64,000 bases of DNA from Shinisaurus crocodilurus (Eukaryota; Chordata; Lepidosauria; Squamata; Shinisauridae): contig CM037877.1 in the NCBI GenBank assembly GCA_021292165.1, forward strand, positions 32,190,197 through 32,254,196. Reading direction: 5' to 3'. Shown here piece after piece: positions 40,991 through 52,282 of the stretch. Position 1 is the first letter of the stretch, and every line of letters begins with the position of its first letter. The notes under the pieces were generated by a model. The model made no database searches and was not told the origin of the DNA. It saw only the letters and a list, made by a program, of their open reading frames with translations. The position numbers and the translations under genes are program-made.

Positions 40991-41244
40991 TACAGTAATA
41001 CCTTGGATTGCAAGTAACTTGGTTTGAGAGCGTTTTGCAAGACAAGCAAATTTTTAAATATTTATTTAATTTTTTTTAACTTGATATACAAGCAACGTCT
41101 TGCAATACAAGTACTGTAGTACGGCTTAAATTAAAAATCTCTGTACAAATTTTTTTGGGGGGATTTTGTTTTGATATAAGAGTGTTTTGGATTACAAGCA
41201 CGTTTCCGGAACGAATTATGCTCTCAATCCAAGGCATGACTGTA
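40991..41244. mobile_element. Tigger/mariner-like MITE with TA flanks, copy 2
   Basis: TACAGTAATACCTTGGATTG at the left and CAATCCAAGGCATGACTGTA at the right, 254 bp. It is the reverse of the copy at 14043-14294, and both start and end with TA. Confidence 0.85.
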
Positions 41245-41870
41245 TTTTCTTTCACAACATGCTAATCAGAGTGCTGTGTTTGAGGGTTGCTCCAGCAGCT
41301 TCACAATTGTATGCCCCAGGCTTGCTTTGTTGGGCAACTTTACAACCCCTTGCTGCATTTGCTTCAGATGTCCTGGTACCGAATGAGTTAAATCACACTA
41401 TTTTGACAACTTTCCAAGTTAAAGAATAGCAAAGCATTCCACAGTCACAGTTGGATAATTTTACAGCAAAATCACTTTTTAATGAGAAGTATATCAGCAG
41501 TGCAGAGCTTTTGAAGTTCTTCTTAGGATTGACTGATAAGCAGCCATACTGAGCTCATTGATGGAAAAGCATCATTTTCTGAAGAAAACTCTTGTTAAAG
41601 ACTGGAAGTCACAGTTACGTCATGGCTTGGTTAATTGGCTGCACCTGTCATTTGTTAACTGCCATAATCCAATAGTCTCTAAACCACTTGTTGAAAGGTC
41701 AGAAGGATCAGGAAAAGAGCTCGGTTTACTGAGGGAAAATTATTAGATGTTCTAGCTGGCAGCCTGTTGTGCTTGTTAGGTTCAAATTGTCACTCTTAAA
41801 TCATAATGTGTGCTTCCCATACGAAAGCATTGCAAATAATAAAGGTTAAGTAAGTTAATATTGTTTTTTC
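41245..41870. other. Intronic sequence, nothing recognised
   Basis: No supported feature. Confidence 0.4.
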
Positions 41871-41875
41871 TCAGT

Positions 41876-42068
41876 TTACAGTTACTGTAAGTTAAACCGT
41901 AATCCCGGGTTTAGATATCACATTAAGCTCTCCCCTTCCTGGTTTGGTTACCCGCTTGTGGGGAGGAGCAAACAGGCTTACTAGTACAACAGTTTGTTCA
42001 CATTGCTGTGATGTGTGGACACGACCAAAGTCTGTCCTAAGACAATTTCTTACATTATTTATCATAAC
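41876..42068 (+). repeat. Direct repeat unit 1 (CCGTAATCCCGGGTTTAGAT)
   Basis: GTAATCCCGGGTTTAGATA, CCTTCCTGGTTTGGTTACCC, GCTTGTGGGGAGGAG and CAATTTCTTACATTATTT. The second unit about 580 bp downstream repeats these in the same order. Confidence 0.6.
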
Positions 42069-42351
42069 TCTTTTTTTGGTAAAGTGTGACCTTTTTATTT
42101 CCATCTATTAGATATTCTTAGGACATATTTAAAAAGTCACTTGTTCTCATGTTATTGGTTTATTTGGAATTTCTTTTTCATTCCTGCTGACATGCTAATG
42201 CTTAATGATTGTCCTGCTCTTTCTTTGCTTCAAGCTAAAGAATGTGTTTGCTATGAGAAGTAATCTTATTTTATGCAGCTTTTCTGTAGCTCAGATTTGA
42301 GGAATTCCTGTTCTGCAGACAGATCAGCTCTACCAACAGTGCTTCATGGGG

Positions 42352-42369
42352 AAGGAGGATCCTCCTTCC
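42352..42369. repeat. Short perfect palindrome
   Basis: GAAGGAGGATCCTCCTTC is self-complementary and lies between the two direct repeat units. Confidence 0.8.
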
Positions 42370-42454
42370 CGGTGTTGTATGTGGTATTTTTAATAGATTT
42401 TATTATTGGCTATAAATGTGCGGCTGATTTTCCCTCACTTTATGGTTAACAATT

Positions 42455-42650
42455 ACCGTAAGCCATAATCCCAGGTTTGGATACTGCATGAAGCTCTCAC
42501 CTTCCTGGTTTGTTTACCCACTTGTGTGAAGGGAGGAGTGCCGGGCTTCATGTACTACTAACACACAGCTCATTCACTTTGTCGGTACATGCGAATGCAG
42601 TCACAGTCTGACCTAGTATAAGGCAATTTCTTAAATTATTTGTGAAGATG
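42455..42650 (+). repeat. Direct repeat unit 2 (CCATAATCCCAGGTTTGGAT)
   Basis: GCCATAATCCCAGGTTTGG, CCTTCCTGGTTTGTTTACCC, GAAGGGAGGAGTGC and GGCAATTTCTTAAATTATTT parallel unit 1, with about 25 percent visible divergence. Confidence 0.6.
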
Positions 42651-42835
42651 CAAACAGCAACTTGAAAGAGGCATTCCCCCTTTTTTTCTCGCATAGGAGG
42701 GAATGCCTCTTCTAAGATGATTACCTGCTGTAACACATTTGTGCATTATAAAACAAAGAAAATATGCTTCTTCAGAAATACTGATTTTACCCACATGCAA
42801 ATTTTAATTGATTCTTCTTCTCATTCCTCTCCTAC

Positions 42836-43480
42836 TAGAGGTTGGACATCATCATGGCTAGACTGTCTTTAGATATGGCCCCTCTAAACAATGATATTGT
42901 ATTGCCCCGACCAATTCTCTAAGGTTTTTCAGCCAAGACCTACTTCTTCCTAGATTTCTTTTCCCATTTAGTTTACCTTGAATAATCAGTTGCAACAATC
43001 TATATTTTTCATTTCTCATTATATGACTGAAATATTCTAATTTTCTGTGTTTTATGATTTTGTGGTCTTTATACATTCTCTTTAATATTTCTTCATTGGT
43101 CACCCTCTCGGTCCAAGCAATTTGTAATGTCCTGTGATAAATCCACATTTCAAATGCTTCTATCTTTTTTTATGGTAGTCTGTGTTAGACTCCACGATCC
43201 CATGCCATGCAGTAGAACTGGGAATACAGAACACAGTACATTCTCAAAGCTAATTTTAAGTTTTTATTACATATTACATTCTTCATCTTAAAAAAGCTAC
43301 TCTGGGCCATCCCTGTTCTAACTTTTATTGCATTATTATGATCCCACTTCCTATTTAGCCAGATTCCAAGATATTTATATTTATCAATCCGCTCCATACT
43401 TTCTGTTTGGATCTGTAACTGCACTTCATGGGCTACTTGCTTTTTACTTGTTACCATGCATTTAATTGATTAAATTACAA
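42836..43480 (-). mobile_element. Second LINE family, 3' end of reverse transcriptase
   Basis: Minus-strand frames read MERIDKYKYLGIWLN, EMWIYHRTLQIAWTERVTNE-like and KHRKLEYFSHIMRNEKYRLL then IQGKLNGKRNLGRSRSWLKN. This is the RT-connection/C-terminal pattern of APE LINEs (YLGHIMRNxxYxLLQLIxQG). It ends at its 3' terminus near 42836 in ATGATGATGTCCAACCTC, the tail shared with the SINE-like repeat at 32925. The two frames are broken near 43170. Confidence 0.8.
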
Positions 43481-44375
43481 AAATTAATGTGATTTATTTT
43501 GTAAATTTATTAAATTGGGTTGCAGCCCTACTTGTTAGGCCTATGTAGGAAAGAAGGAAGCAAGAACTGGACTCAATCAGAACAGCATCTCCCGTATTCC
43601 ACTGGTCAGCACTGATTACGTTTTAGAGGGGCACTAAAAGTGCATATCAGGGCCACTGTGTCTGGCTTTGGGTGCTGTAATGGGATCTATGCTAACGTTA
43701 TCTTTAAAAATGCTAACATGTCAGACTCAAAGAAGAAGAAAAAGTTATATCTGTATGTACTTTTCTATGGATTGAATTTTCTTGGTAACAAGCTCCCTCC
43801 CACCCGCGCGTACCCTTTTGGCTAACTCCGCACCCTTACGACGGCCTTGATCTCCTATGCGATCCAGCTCTGAACCAAGGATGCTTCTGGTGGGTTTGAA
43901 GCCAGCTGTGAGTGGATGAAATTAGGTTCTCAGAGAACTGATGCTCATGCCTTGCTTTTCTGTCTGCTGTCCCCAGAGTGCGACCACAGAAAGTAGAGCT
44001 AAGGACATTTTATAAAGCTAAGTTGCCCACAGCTTGGACACAACATGATGGTGTCAGCACTGGCCTGCTGATCCCAGCTGCTTCCTAGTCTTAGTGTTTT
44101 ACTACTACCCTGCTTGGCTTGTTTATGAGGCTTAGCAGGCAGAGTGTTCCACACAACAGGCCCACATTCTTCTTCCCTATGGGGTTGAGTATCATAATGC
44201 TGATGAGGTTGCTAATTAAGTTCTAGTAATTATTCAGAATGATAATTCTGACAATTAAAGCTAGGGATGATCTGGGCCTGGTCTAGCTTAAGGATATTCT
44301 ACATGTTTCATATCTCATGTACCTGCTCCTATATATGCTTATTAAAGCTAGTATGCCTCCACTGTCAGAATGAGG
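43481..44375. other. Intronic sequence, nothing recognised
   Basis: No exon, RNA or repeat family is supported. Confidence 0.4.
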
Positions 44376-44379
44376 TTGT

Positions 44380-44500
44380 TAGCTATCCAGGGTAGGACTT
44401 TCATAATGGTGGCATCACAGTTATGGGATTTGCTCCTTGTGGAGGCCCACCAGGTTTAATTGCCCTTTGGTTTCAGGGAGGCAGTTGACACTTTTGTTTC
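44380..44500 (+). mobile_element. L2-type LINE 3' fragment, decayed
   Basis: AATGGTGGCATCACAGTTAT, GGGATTTGCTCCTTGTGGAG and GGCCCACCAGGTTT-like sequence correspond to the L2 3' region (GTGGTGGCACC, GGAATGCCCTCCC). Confidence 0.45.
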
Positions 44501-45421
44501 TTAAGCAAGACTGCAATCCAGTTAAATACATTTTAATGAACTGCCCAATTTTAGTAAATTTCATTTATTGATATATTTTTTTTAATAAAAATGACTATAT
44601 TCTAGACTCAAACAAAAACTTCTAAAACAAGCAGTTCATGGGCTTGGAGCAGTTCATGATTTAATCAGGAGTCTTATTTTTAATCAAGCCACATAACTTG
44701 AATCGGTTCAGCTAGTCAGTGTTATAGCGCTGGTCTCAAGTCTTTCATTCTGGTTTTATTTATTTTTTTACATGGTAGATTATTATTTTTATTCTTATTA
44801 CATATGATAATTCTGATTTTACTTTGTATTTCATTTATTATGAATTACTGAGTGTCATTTGGGGAAGAAATTGTATATAATCTTTAAGTAAATGGAGAAT
44901 TATTATCTTTAGCTTTAAAGTAATACAAATGGCCCTAATGCTCAGAGTGTTGCAGCCTATGACAGATAGGATTGGCCTAAGGGACATTTTTTACTTGTAA
45001 CTACTGTTTCTTTCTGGCGGGTTCTGAAGGTTAAGTAGCTGACTTGATGCGACTGTAATTAATAAGTATATTGGCAAATAACAATTTTGAATGGTGGCTA
45101 TTGTTCTCTCTCTGCTATACCACTCTAGTTACAGACTCAGCAGGAATGCCTGCTTAGACAAAGTGTCAATGTTGTCTTCTGATCATGGGAATAGCCAGCT
45201 GCAAAGTTATAGCTGCAAGAAAAGCTGCGTGAGGGTGGGAACGGGACATGGAGAGACTGACGTTATCGATAGTCTTTTCCTCATTTTAAGGCATAAAGTT
45301 GCTTCACCCTTCCTAATAGCTTCTAGGAAATATGACAGATTCTAAATATGCATTGTTTTCATTGGACTTCATTAAACGTCATGGGCAGTATGTGTAACAA
45401 AAGAGTAAAGACTTTGTGTTA
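44501..45421. other. Intronic sequence, nothing recognised
   Basis: AT-rich; no supported feature. Confidence 0.4.
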
Positions 45422-45429
45422 GCCTAAAA

Positions 45430-46114
45430 CAGGGATGGGGACTCGGACTCCAGGACTCGACTTGTGAGTTGGACTGAGTCCCCTCTCTGACTCGAGTCAG
45501 ACTCGAGTCCCAATATTTTTAATGGGACTCGAGGCTCGACTCGGGACTCGAGACCAAGGACTCTTCAACATCCCTGGGCTGTGCCAGAAGGAGTGGAGAG
45601 AAGTGCGATCGCCGGCAAAGATTTTATTTTTTAAAATCATTTTCCTGAAATGCAACCTTTCAGACATTTTGGGTTTGGCTGCCTCTGCCTGCCTGTTTGG
45701 GGTTCCCTGCCTCCTCTGCCTGCCTGGTCTCTTCTTAACCAGTTCCACACTTTGAATTGTCCAAGACAAAGGCCTCTGCCTGCCTGCTTTGGGGTTCCCT
45801 GCCTCCTCTGCCTGTCTGGTTATTTTGGGTTTGTCTGCCTGGTCTGTTCTTGCCAAAATCAGTTGCAGAGTTTTGAAATAAAAAGGCACACTTGTGCCTA
45901 GAATTTATTTAAGCCACACATCTGAAGTAGTCTTATTTTGTTGGGAAAAACCCCCATTGATTTTAATAGGGACTCGTGGAGTCAGCTTTGGGAGTGACTC
46001 ATGACTCGTGAGTCACCATTTTGGACCAAGGACTCGGACTCGCACTCGAGACTCTGGTCCAAAGACTCGTGACTCGACTCGTGACTCGAAACCAAGGACT
46101 CTTCAACATCCCTG
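45430..46114. mobile_element. hAT element rich in GACTCG repeats, exact 8-bp duplication
   Basis: It is bounded by CAGGGATG at the left and CATCCCTG at the right. GCCTAAAA flanks both sides exactly (45422-45429 and 46115-46122), so it is one hAT insertion of 685 bp. Both subterminal regions are packed with GACTCG/CGAGTC units in both orientations. ACCAAGGACTCTTCAACATC occurs at the right end and again internally near 45552, so an end has been copied inward. The middle has CTGCCTGCCT runs. No transposase domain is present. Confidence 0.9.
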
Positions 46115-46269
46115 GCCTAAAAGAAAGAGATTTCTAGAATTCATTGTTCCAGGACATCCTGCTTTACAGGAAAGACTACTTACTGTTTGTATGTTGTGTA
46201 TCTCCCCATATAGAAGGGAGACACATGTCTAAAACCACTGGGTAATTGTACGCAGGGGCCTTGGCTAAT

Positions 46270-46480
46270 TGTCAGGGAGAGCCAGTGTGGTGCAGTGGTG
46301 GTTAAAATGTCAAAACTAGGACTGGGAAACCGGGTTCAAATCCCCACTCAGTTATGAAGTTCCCTGGCTGAGTGAGGATTTGAACCTGGGTTCCTTTGTT
46401 CTAGTCACTCTCTCTGCACAACCTTACAGGGTTGTTATGAAGATAAAATGGGGGTAGGAGAACCATGTACACCAACCTGA
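46270..46480 (+). mobile_element. Sauria-like tRNA-derived SINE
   Basis: GAGAGCCAGTGTGGTGCAGT (A-box region), ACCGGGTTCAAATCCCC (B box) and CTTACAGGGTTGTTATGAAG are the head and body. The centre has a local rearrangement repeating GAACCTGGGTTCCTTTG. The 3' tail is truncated or replaced. Confidence 0.8.
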
Positions 46481-46494
46481 ACTCCTTAAAGGAA

Positions 46495-46675
46495 AAAACA
46501 AAAACTAAAAGTCTTGTGGCACCTTAAAGGCGAGCAAATAAGCAATTCAAGCTTATGCCAGAATAAACAAGTTTATGCCAGAATAAATTTGCTAGTCTTC
46601 AAGGTGCCGCAAGAGTTTTTGTTGTTTTTGTTGCAATAGACTAACATGGCTACCACTGGAAATCCTTAGAGGAAA
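46495..46675. repeat. Repeat with GTCTTGTGGCACCTTAAAG, inverted arms
   Basis: AAAGTCTTGTGGCACCTTAA and CTTCAAGGTGCCGCAAGAG are inverted. GACTAACATGGCTACCACTG follows. This is a widespread reptile repeat; a remnant is at 6070-6165. Confidence 0.6.
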
Positions 46676-46701
46676 GTATAGTAAATATTTGTGGCTCCTG
46701 G

Positions 46702-46730
46702 GTTTGTTTGTTTGTTTGTTTGTTTGTTTG
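46702..46730. repeat. (GTTT)n microsatellite
   Basis: Seven tetranucleotide units. Confidence 0.9.
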
Positions 46731-46879
46731 ATCTTTTATATAATTTGCAAAGTGGCCCTTATGTGCAAGAGACATCTAAGAATTTGAGGGGTGTTGGTGG
46801 AGGTAGATTGAGAAATCCAAATGTGGGGTGAGCCAAGACAGTTAATCTCTGTGCCTTCTGGTCTGTTTTATGTTTATAC

Positions 46880-47055
46880 CAGGGGTGCAGAAATGTTTGG
46901 GGGTGGGGTGCCAGGTTGCCCCCCCCCCGCAGGCTGGATGATGTCAGGGGGTGTGGCCCTGCCCCTGATGTCACCCCTTCTCTTTTTTTCTTCATGCTGG
47001 AAGGAGGCACAGAACTGTGCCTCCTTCCAGTGTGGATAAAGCCCAGGCTCTCCCA
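46880..47055. repeat. GC-richer decayed repeat
   Basis: CAGGGGTGCAGAAATG, a poly-C run and GGAAGGAGGCACAGAACTGT with the inverted GTGCCTCCTTCC just after it form a small hairpin. Probably hAT-derived; not confirmed. Confidence 0.35.
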
Positions 47056-47134
47056 CACCCCAAACAAACCATAACATGTCCACCCTTAGGAGAGGAAGCC
47101 AGATAGTAGCCTTTTTACACTCAGGCAGCGTCAT

Positions 47135-48075
47135 ATCTGCCTTCTAGACAGGATGTTAACATGGGAGCCCAGAATTGGTATATACTATACATAGATGGTA
47201 GTATCTGTCCTCAAATAAAGTAATTTGCTCCCAATCTGACTGATGGGCTGCGTAATTACCATTTCCCTCATCTTTATATTTTCGTTCTCTCAATAGTTTC
47301 AAATCTCCCCTTTCAATTCACTTTCACTCCATTTTTGCCCAGACTTTTTAATGTTTCTTTTCTATATGTGTGTATATACACACACATACTAACACACATT
47401 ATTCTCCCCTCAATTTCCCTGTTTGGAATGTCCTAAGGTTCATGCATCAATCTTCACTACTCATCAATCCCCCCTCTTTTCCTTCTCATATATATATATA
47501 TATATATATATAGTAAAATCCTCCTCTCTTTAATAACATTCATTACTTATCCCTATTCCTCCCCTCTAGCCTGCCCCCGCTTTCTTCCCATTTCATAATG
47601 TATTGAGATCCACATTTAATTGGTTCTGGTTGTTAAATCTTTGAAAATCATTATTAGTTGTTCCCCCACCCCTCCCATCTCTTTCAATTAATGTTTTATC
47701 TTTGCACAAATTAGTAAAAATTAACAATTCAGTAACATGCTTCCCCTTATTTTTCCCTCTCATCCACACTGCCTTAATATTTCTCTCTTTGGAGAGAAAA
47801 AAGGGGCGGAAAAGCCATCCTTTCACCTCCTATCCCTTCCCCTTAAAAACAAACAAAATAAAAACCAAAATCCCTTTCCTTCTTCTTCCTCCTCATTTCC
47901 CAACCCCATTTTAATACATTCCTGTGCAGTTCCTCATATGTATTCATATATGATCATATCTGTAAATCAGTTTAATGTAACTTTATCTTTCTTAGATGTC
48001 CAGTGTCAGTTGACAAAATCCCTTTTCTTGTAATTCAGTTCCTGCATTTTGGAGCCATACATTACATGGTCTTCT
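47135..48075. other. Pyrimidine-rich stretch, probable LINE-1 flank
   Basis: C/T-rich on the + strand, no long frames. It lies next to the antisense L1 ORF1 remnant and may be its downstream part, but I cannot show this. It contains TA tracts. Confidence 0.35.
47487..47513. repeat. (TA)n microsatellite
   Basis: About 27 bp of alternating TA. Confidence 0.95.
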
Positions 48076-48079
48076 TAGG

Positions 48080-48196
48080 GTACAATCCTATGTATGTTTA
48101 GTCAGAAAAAAGTCCTACAACTCCCAGCATGGTTGGGATATACTAGGAATTGTAGGACCTTTTTCTGTCTAAACATGCATAGGATTGCACCCTTAA
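48080..48196. mobile_element. Palindromic MITE (GGGTACAATCCTATG)
   Basis: GGGTACAATCCTATGTATG, TCAGAAAAAAGTCCTACAAC and CTCCCAGCATG are mirrored by CATGCATAGGATTGCACCC and its arm. A SINE-split relative lies at 31315-31632. Confidence 0.8.
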
Positions 48197-48443
48197 GCAG
48201 TTATTATGTACGACTCAGTTGACCCCGCTTGTAGTTCCTCCTCCCTCGATTGTCTTCTCTCTATTTTTTTTCAGGATCACTGGGATCAGAGAAAGTTCCA
48301 CCCTCTTCTCCAGACTCTTTTGGAAATTGCAGGGTTCTAATGCAAGCTCTTGCAAAAGCTCAATTGCTTGTTTCCTAGTTGCTGCTGTAAGCACTTTTCT
48401 GCCTTTTCTCATTTGCAGCTTGAAGGGATATGTCCACCTATAG

Positions 48444-48872
48444 GTACTTTATTCCCTACTCAAGGATGGAAAGCGGAATATCGGTGGTCAGTATAAGAGG
48501 TTTAAAGATGTTCTTAAGGCTAATCTAAAAAAATACAACATAAACATCGAAAACTGGGAAGCTCTGGCCCATGAACGATCTAACTGGAGGTTGGCCTTTC
48601 ACAAAGGTTCCATGGACTTTGAAGAAGCCCGAGTGCAAGGTGAAAGGGAGAAACGTGCTAAGCGAAAAGCACGTCAAATGAATCCTTTACAGGACCATCT
48701 TCCATCTGGTAACCTGTGTCCTCACTCTGGGAAGCTGTGTGGCTCTAGAATTGGCCTCCACGGCCTCCACATCGCTAGAGTTTACACAATTTTTTAGAAT
48801 TTCCTCTTTTTATAATTTTCTTTTTGTAATTTTATCCTGGAAGACAATCTTACTCGGTCACGAGTGATCGCC
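48444..48872 (+). mobile_element. APE LINE copy B, 3' fragment
   Basis: Severely 5'-truncated copy of the 7594/52298 family. It starts at TACTTTATTCCCTACTCAAG and encodes [19 protein letters not shown] to [20 protein letters not shown], then the finger [14 protein letters not shown], where the second Cys is Ser. The 3' end GTCACGAGTGATCGCC is followed by TACTACTACTT rather than a GATGATG tail. It is inserted between two parts of the L1 ORF1 C-terminal domain. Confidence 0.92.
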
Positions 48873-49130
48873 TACTACTACTTATTCCAGTGTGTCTTAG
48901 CACTTCATTAAAAGGCCAGAATGCTTGTCTTCTTTGCAAACTGAACTGACTTAAGTCTTGAAAAATCTGAATTTTCTTCCTTCTGTGCTCTATGCTGCAT
49001 AAATTGTTTAGTGCTCTAAATATTTCCTCTCTGTGTACCATGCAAAACACATTATTATATCCCTGGGAGGTTCTTTGGATGATCTCATGGATGTGATCGC
49101 TCTATGTGCCCTTTCTATTTCAATCTAGAC

Positions 49131-49250
49131 CAGTGTTCTCCAACCTTGGGTCCCCAGATGTTTTTGGCCTACGACTCCCAGCATGCTGGCTGGGGCATGC
49201 TGGGAGTTGTAGGCCAAAAACATCTGGGGACCCAAGGTTGGAGAACACTG
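49131..49250. mobile_element. 120-bp near-perfect hairpin hAT MITE
   Basis: CAGTGTTCTCCAACCTTGGG at the left is exactly mirrored at the right; the arms pair along almost their whole length. ATCTAGAC (49123-49130) and GTCTAGAC (49251-49258) flank it, a hAT 8-bp duplication with one mismatch. Confidence 0.9.
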
Positions 49251-49696
49251 GTCTAGACAGATCCACATTTGGACATTTTTCTTTAATCCAGGTTACCGAG
49301 CCTTCCTCCTGTTCCTCCATACCTCTAATTCTAATGTTCAGATGGTAGTATCTGTCCTCAATGTCTGCCTGTTTAATCTCCAACTTCCTGGTAATTCTAG
49401 ATACTTGCTCTAGTGTTCCCTGTCGTTTTTTCCCTACTGTTTTAAGCTCCATTGCAGCATTAGCTGTGTTTTCTGTGTCTGACAGTCCCTGTCAATTCTG
49501 AGAGCTTTGAGTTTATTGGGAATAGTGCAGTCTGTAAAGCTGTTTGCCATTCTTTTGCCAGATCCACTCTCAATTGTTTGAATTGTGAAATCATTTCTTT
49601 TTCTAAGAGAGGTCCCTACCTTTTTGGTGCCTTTAGGAGTCTTTGATTGAGCCACCACCATGCTGGCACAGTCTTCACTCTTGGAGCACTCTGGAG

Positions 49697-50078
49697 CAGT
49701 GTTCTCCAGCTGCTAATAGCAGTTACCTTGACTGGGATCGTTGCAGGGAAAGTGGGCAAGCCATCCCAAGGCTGGCAGGCCACACAGAGAGTGGCCAAGC
49801 GTAGCATGTGGGCTGCAGGTTGCCCATATGTGCTCTAAATAGAAAAAGAAAGAAAAAGAGAGCGATCATGTTAGCAGCAAATTTAAAATTGCAATATAAT
49901 CAAAGTGGGCAGAAGTGTTGTGGACAACCCATCTGTGACCTAGGCCAGTGTTCTCCAACCTTGGGTCCCCAGTTGTTTTTGGCCTACAACTCCCAGCATG
50001 CCCCAGCCAGCTACTGGCTGGGGCATGCTGGGAGTTGTAGGCCAAAAACATCTGGGGACCCAAGGCTGGAGAACACTG
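49697..50078. mobile_element. 382-bp hAT MITE with perfect duplication and internal hairpin
   Basis: The left end CAGTGTTCTCCAGCTG and right end CTGGAGAACACTG are flanked by CTCTGGAG at 49689-49696 and 50079-50086, exact over 8 bp. The right 133 bp (49946-50078) is itself a full hairpin like 49131-49250. The middle carries GGGCAAGCCATCCCAAGGC. No ORF of note. Confidence 0.88.
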
Positions 50079-50300
50079 CTCTGGAGTACTCACTGGATCC
50101 TGCTGTTGAAAATAGGATTGCAAGCTTCATTCTTGGCTCAGTACTGCAGTCTGTTTCGTCCCTTTTTCAATGCTATGTTGGGCTTTTTGGTTTTAAAAAT
50201 CATTGGTATTTTAGCTCTAATTCTGCTGTTAATTTGCCTGCCAGATCAGAGCACTCTCACTATGCACCCATTTCATTTGCCTGCAGGCCACACCCCTATT

Positions 50301-52282
50301 TTTAGAAGCACAAAAGCCCTGTTGCATGAGCAGTTGCTCCGGAAAGTGCATGGGCACAATACGATGCTACCCTTGTTTTCTACACAATAAACTACCTGCT
50401 ATGACACTCGTATGAAGATGGCAGAACAGAGTTCCTCTTTTGGTTTTTCTGTTGTGTTGTATCCTCAAATTGTCTCAAAGCAAACAGTGTTGGTCTCCAG
50501 CCATACAAGCAAGACCAAGCATGCCTTTGTTCTAAAATTGTCCTGTTACAGCCATAAATTCAGATTATAATGACTAAAAATCTTATGTGGCATAATGGGG
50601 GAGAAAAAAGTATGATAGAGGAAATCCGTCCTGTGTGTGTAGGGCAAAATATAACCAGTATGTGTTGAGTTACTTAGTTAAATGCAAAGTTCTGCATCTA
50701 AGTTTTGGCATCAACTATATTTCAGAAACTTCATTTAACTACCTTTGTAAATAGAGCTCTAAATTGTCTATATGTGTATTTTTAAAGGATCTAGTGTGTG
50801 TGATTGTATCTTTTTAATCAGATAACGGTAAAGTATTTTACTCTAAACAGAAGGAATATAACCTGCCCTTGGGATATTGATGTCAGACCAATAGCAGGAG
50901 AAAAGGATATCTAAACCTCCCAGTTGATAGAGATTTTTAGTTTTTAGTTTTGTGTGTGAATGAGTCACAGAAACACTTTCTAGTTCCCAACCATTGAACA
51001 GTGTGAAGACATTTTGGGTCATACTTCTCTTTTTCATATATATTTTCATATATTGCTTAAAATTCACATCTCTACATAATGGATACAGTGAATGTTGGGC
51101 CAGCCACAATCTAGGAAGTGTGGGTCTTGGCTGTGTGTTCAGAAACTACTTGATTGTTTGCCTTTGCCACTGTAAAGAAAGCACTCCTCTCATTTCTTCA
51201 GGCAACTTTTTTGGGGGAAATTCCCATTCAACCGATCACATTCAATTAAAATTAAAAGCAGAACCACACTCCTAGCTGCTACTTGTTCTCTTTGTCATGA
51301 TGATGGAGCAAGTTGCCCCATATATGAGAAGTCCTGTCCATGCTATGGGGCAAGGCTCTGGTTGCATAGAGCTGTGCAGGACTGAGGTGTAGGATTGCAC
51401 CGATCCATCAGGCATACCTGTCCCACCTCTAGATCTATTGGACATTCACACAGCAGTTGTAACATTTGCTTGGAGTCTAGTGTGCCCTGGGCCTCATCCA
51501 CTCAATTGTTCTCCACATCTTTTTCCAGAGTTAACCTTTGCGCAGACCACATGTATGCGCAGTGGACTCCACATGCATAGGTCTATGCAAACATTGCTCC
51601 AGTGGACCCAGAGACAGGACTAGCACATTCAGAAGGCAGCATGGGCAGGCATAATCCTGTCCTACCATATGTGAGCTGTACCCTGTTGGAGCCTCACCTG
51701 AAGCACTGCAAGGATTAACCTAAGGTTGTAATCACTGAACTTTGCTTTGCTTGATAAAGAAACCAAGTTGTCTGTGACACTTGTACATGCCACCAATGAT
51801 ACAGCACAGGTCTGAGTATACAGGCAAACATTCTGTGGATTTCTCTGCAAGATTGCACTTAGAAGGTCCAGCTAGAACTCCTGCCTATTGAAGCTTTTTT
51901 CCTTGCTATCAATCTGCATATGTGTGATGTGTCATCTTTCGAACAAATTAACAGCATCCACACTATTTCTGTGGATGGCCATACTAGTGGTATAGCACAC
52001 ATGGAACTGTCCACATGATACAGGGTAGTGCAGCATCAGAAGTTCCATTAGAAAATGACTAAGCCAACAGTATCTAACTACAGCCACAATCTAGTCAAGC
52101 TAGTCAAGTACAGGCAGGTTTTTAGTGGACTAATTGTGAGTTTTGATTATTTTTTTATTAATAGAAGACACACTCACATTTCGTATCACAAAGTGCTTTT
52201 GAAACTGCCTTAGTTTATAGGATGACAAGATAATGTTACATCCTTTAGTTCACCACCTAGCTTTTAGTAATTCACATCTAAA
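50301..52282. other. Intronic sequence, nothing recognised
   Basis: No exon or family is recognised. A region near 51380-51620 has short GC-richer repeats that I cannot name. Confidence 0.4.

Larger units (their letters stand above)
48205..50300 (-). mobile_element. LINE-1 ORF1 remnant, antisense, split by later insertions
   Basis: Minus-strand frames give the L1 ORF1p domains in order. Near 49661 is MVVAQSKTPKGTKKV. Then come KLEIKQADIEDRYYHLNIRI and RGMEEQEEG (49260-49400, the L1 RRM region NIRIRGxxE). Next is FRALN with HRRKKIQIFQDLS and LQRRQAFWPFNEVL (48890-49050, the C-terminal domain). IPFKLQMRKGRKVL lies near 48390-48440. It is interrupted by hAT elements at 49131 and 49697 and by the LINE fragment at 48444. 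The start and end are approximate. No ORF2 is seen. Confidence 0.75.

Noticed and set aside
45497..45889. 130-codon minus-strand frame in the GACTCG element
   Set aside because: Its Arg/Gln-rich sequence comes from repetitive CCTGCCT and GACTCG units, not from a transposase.
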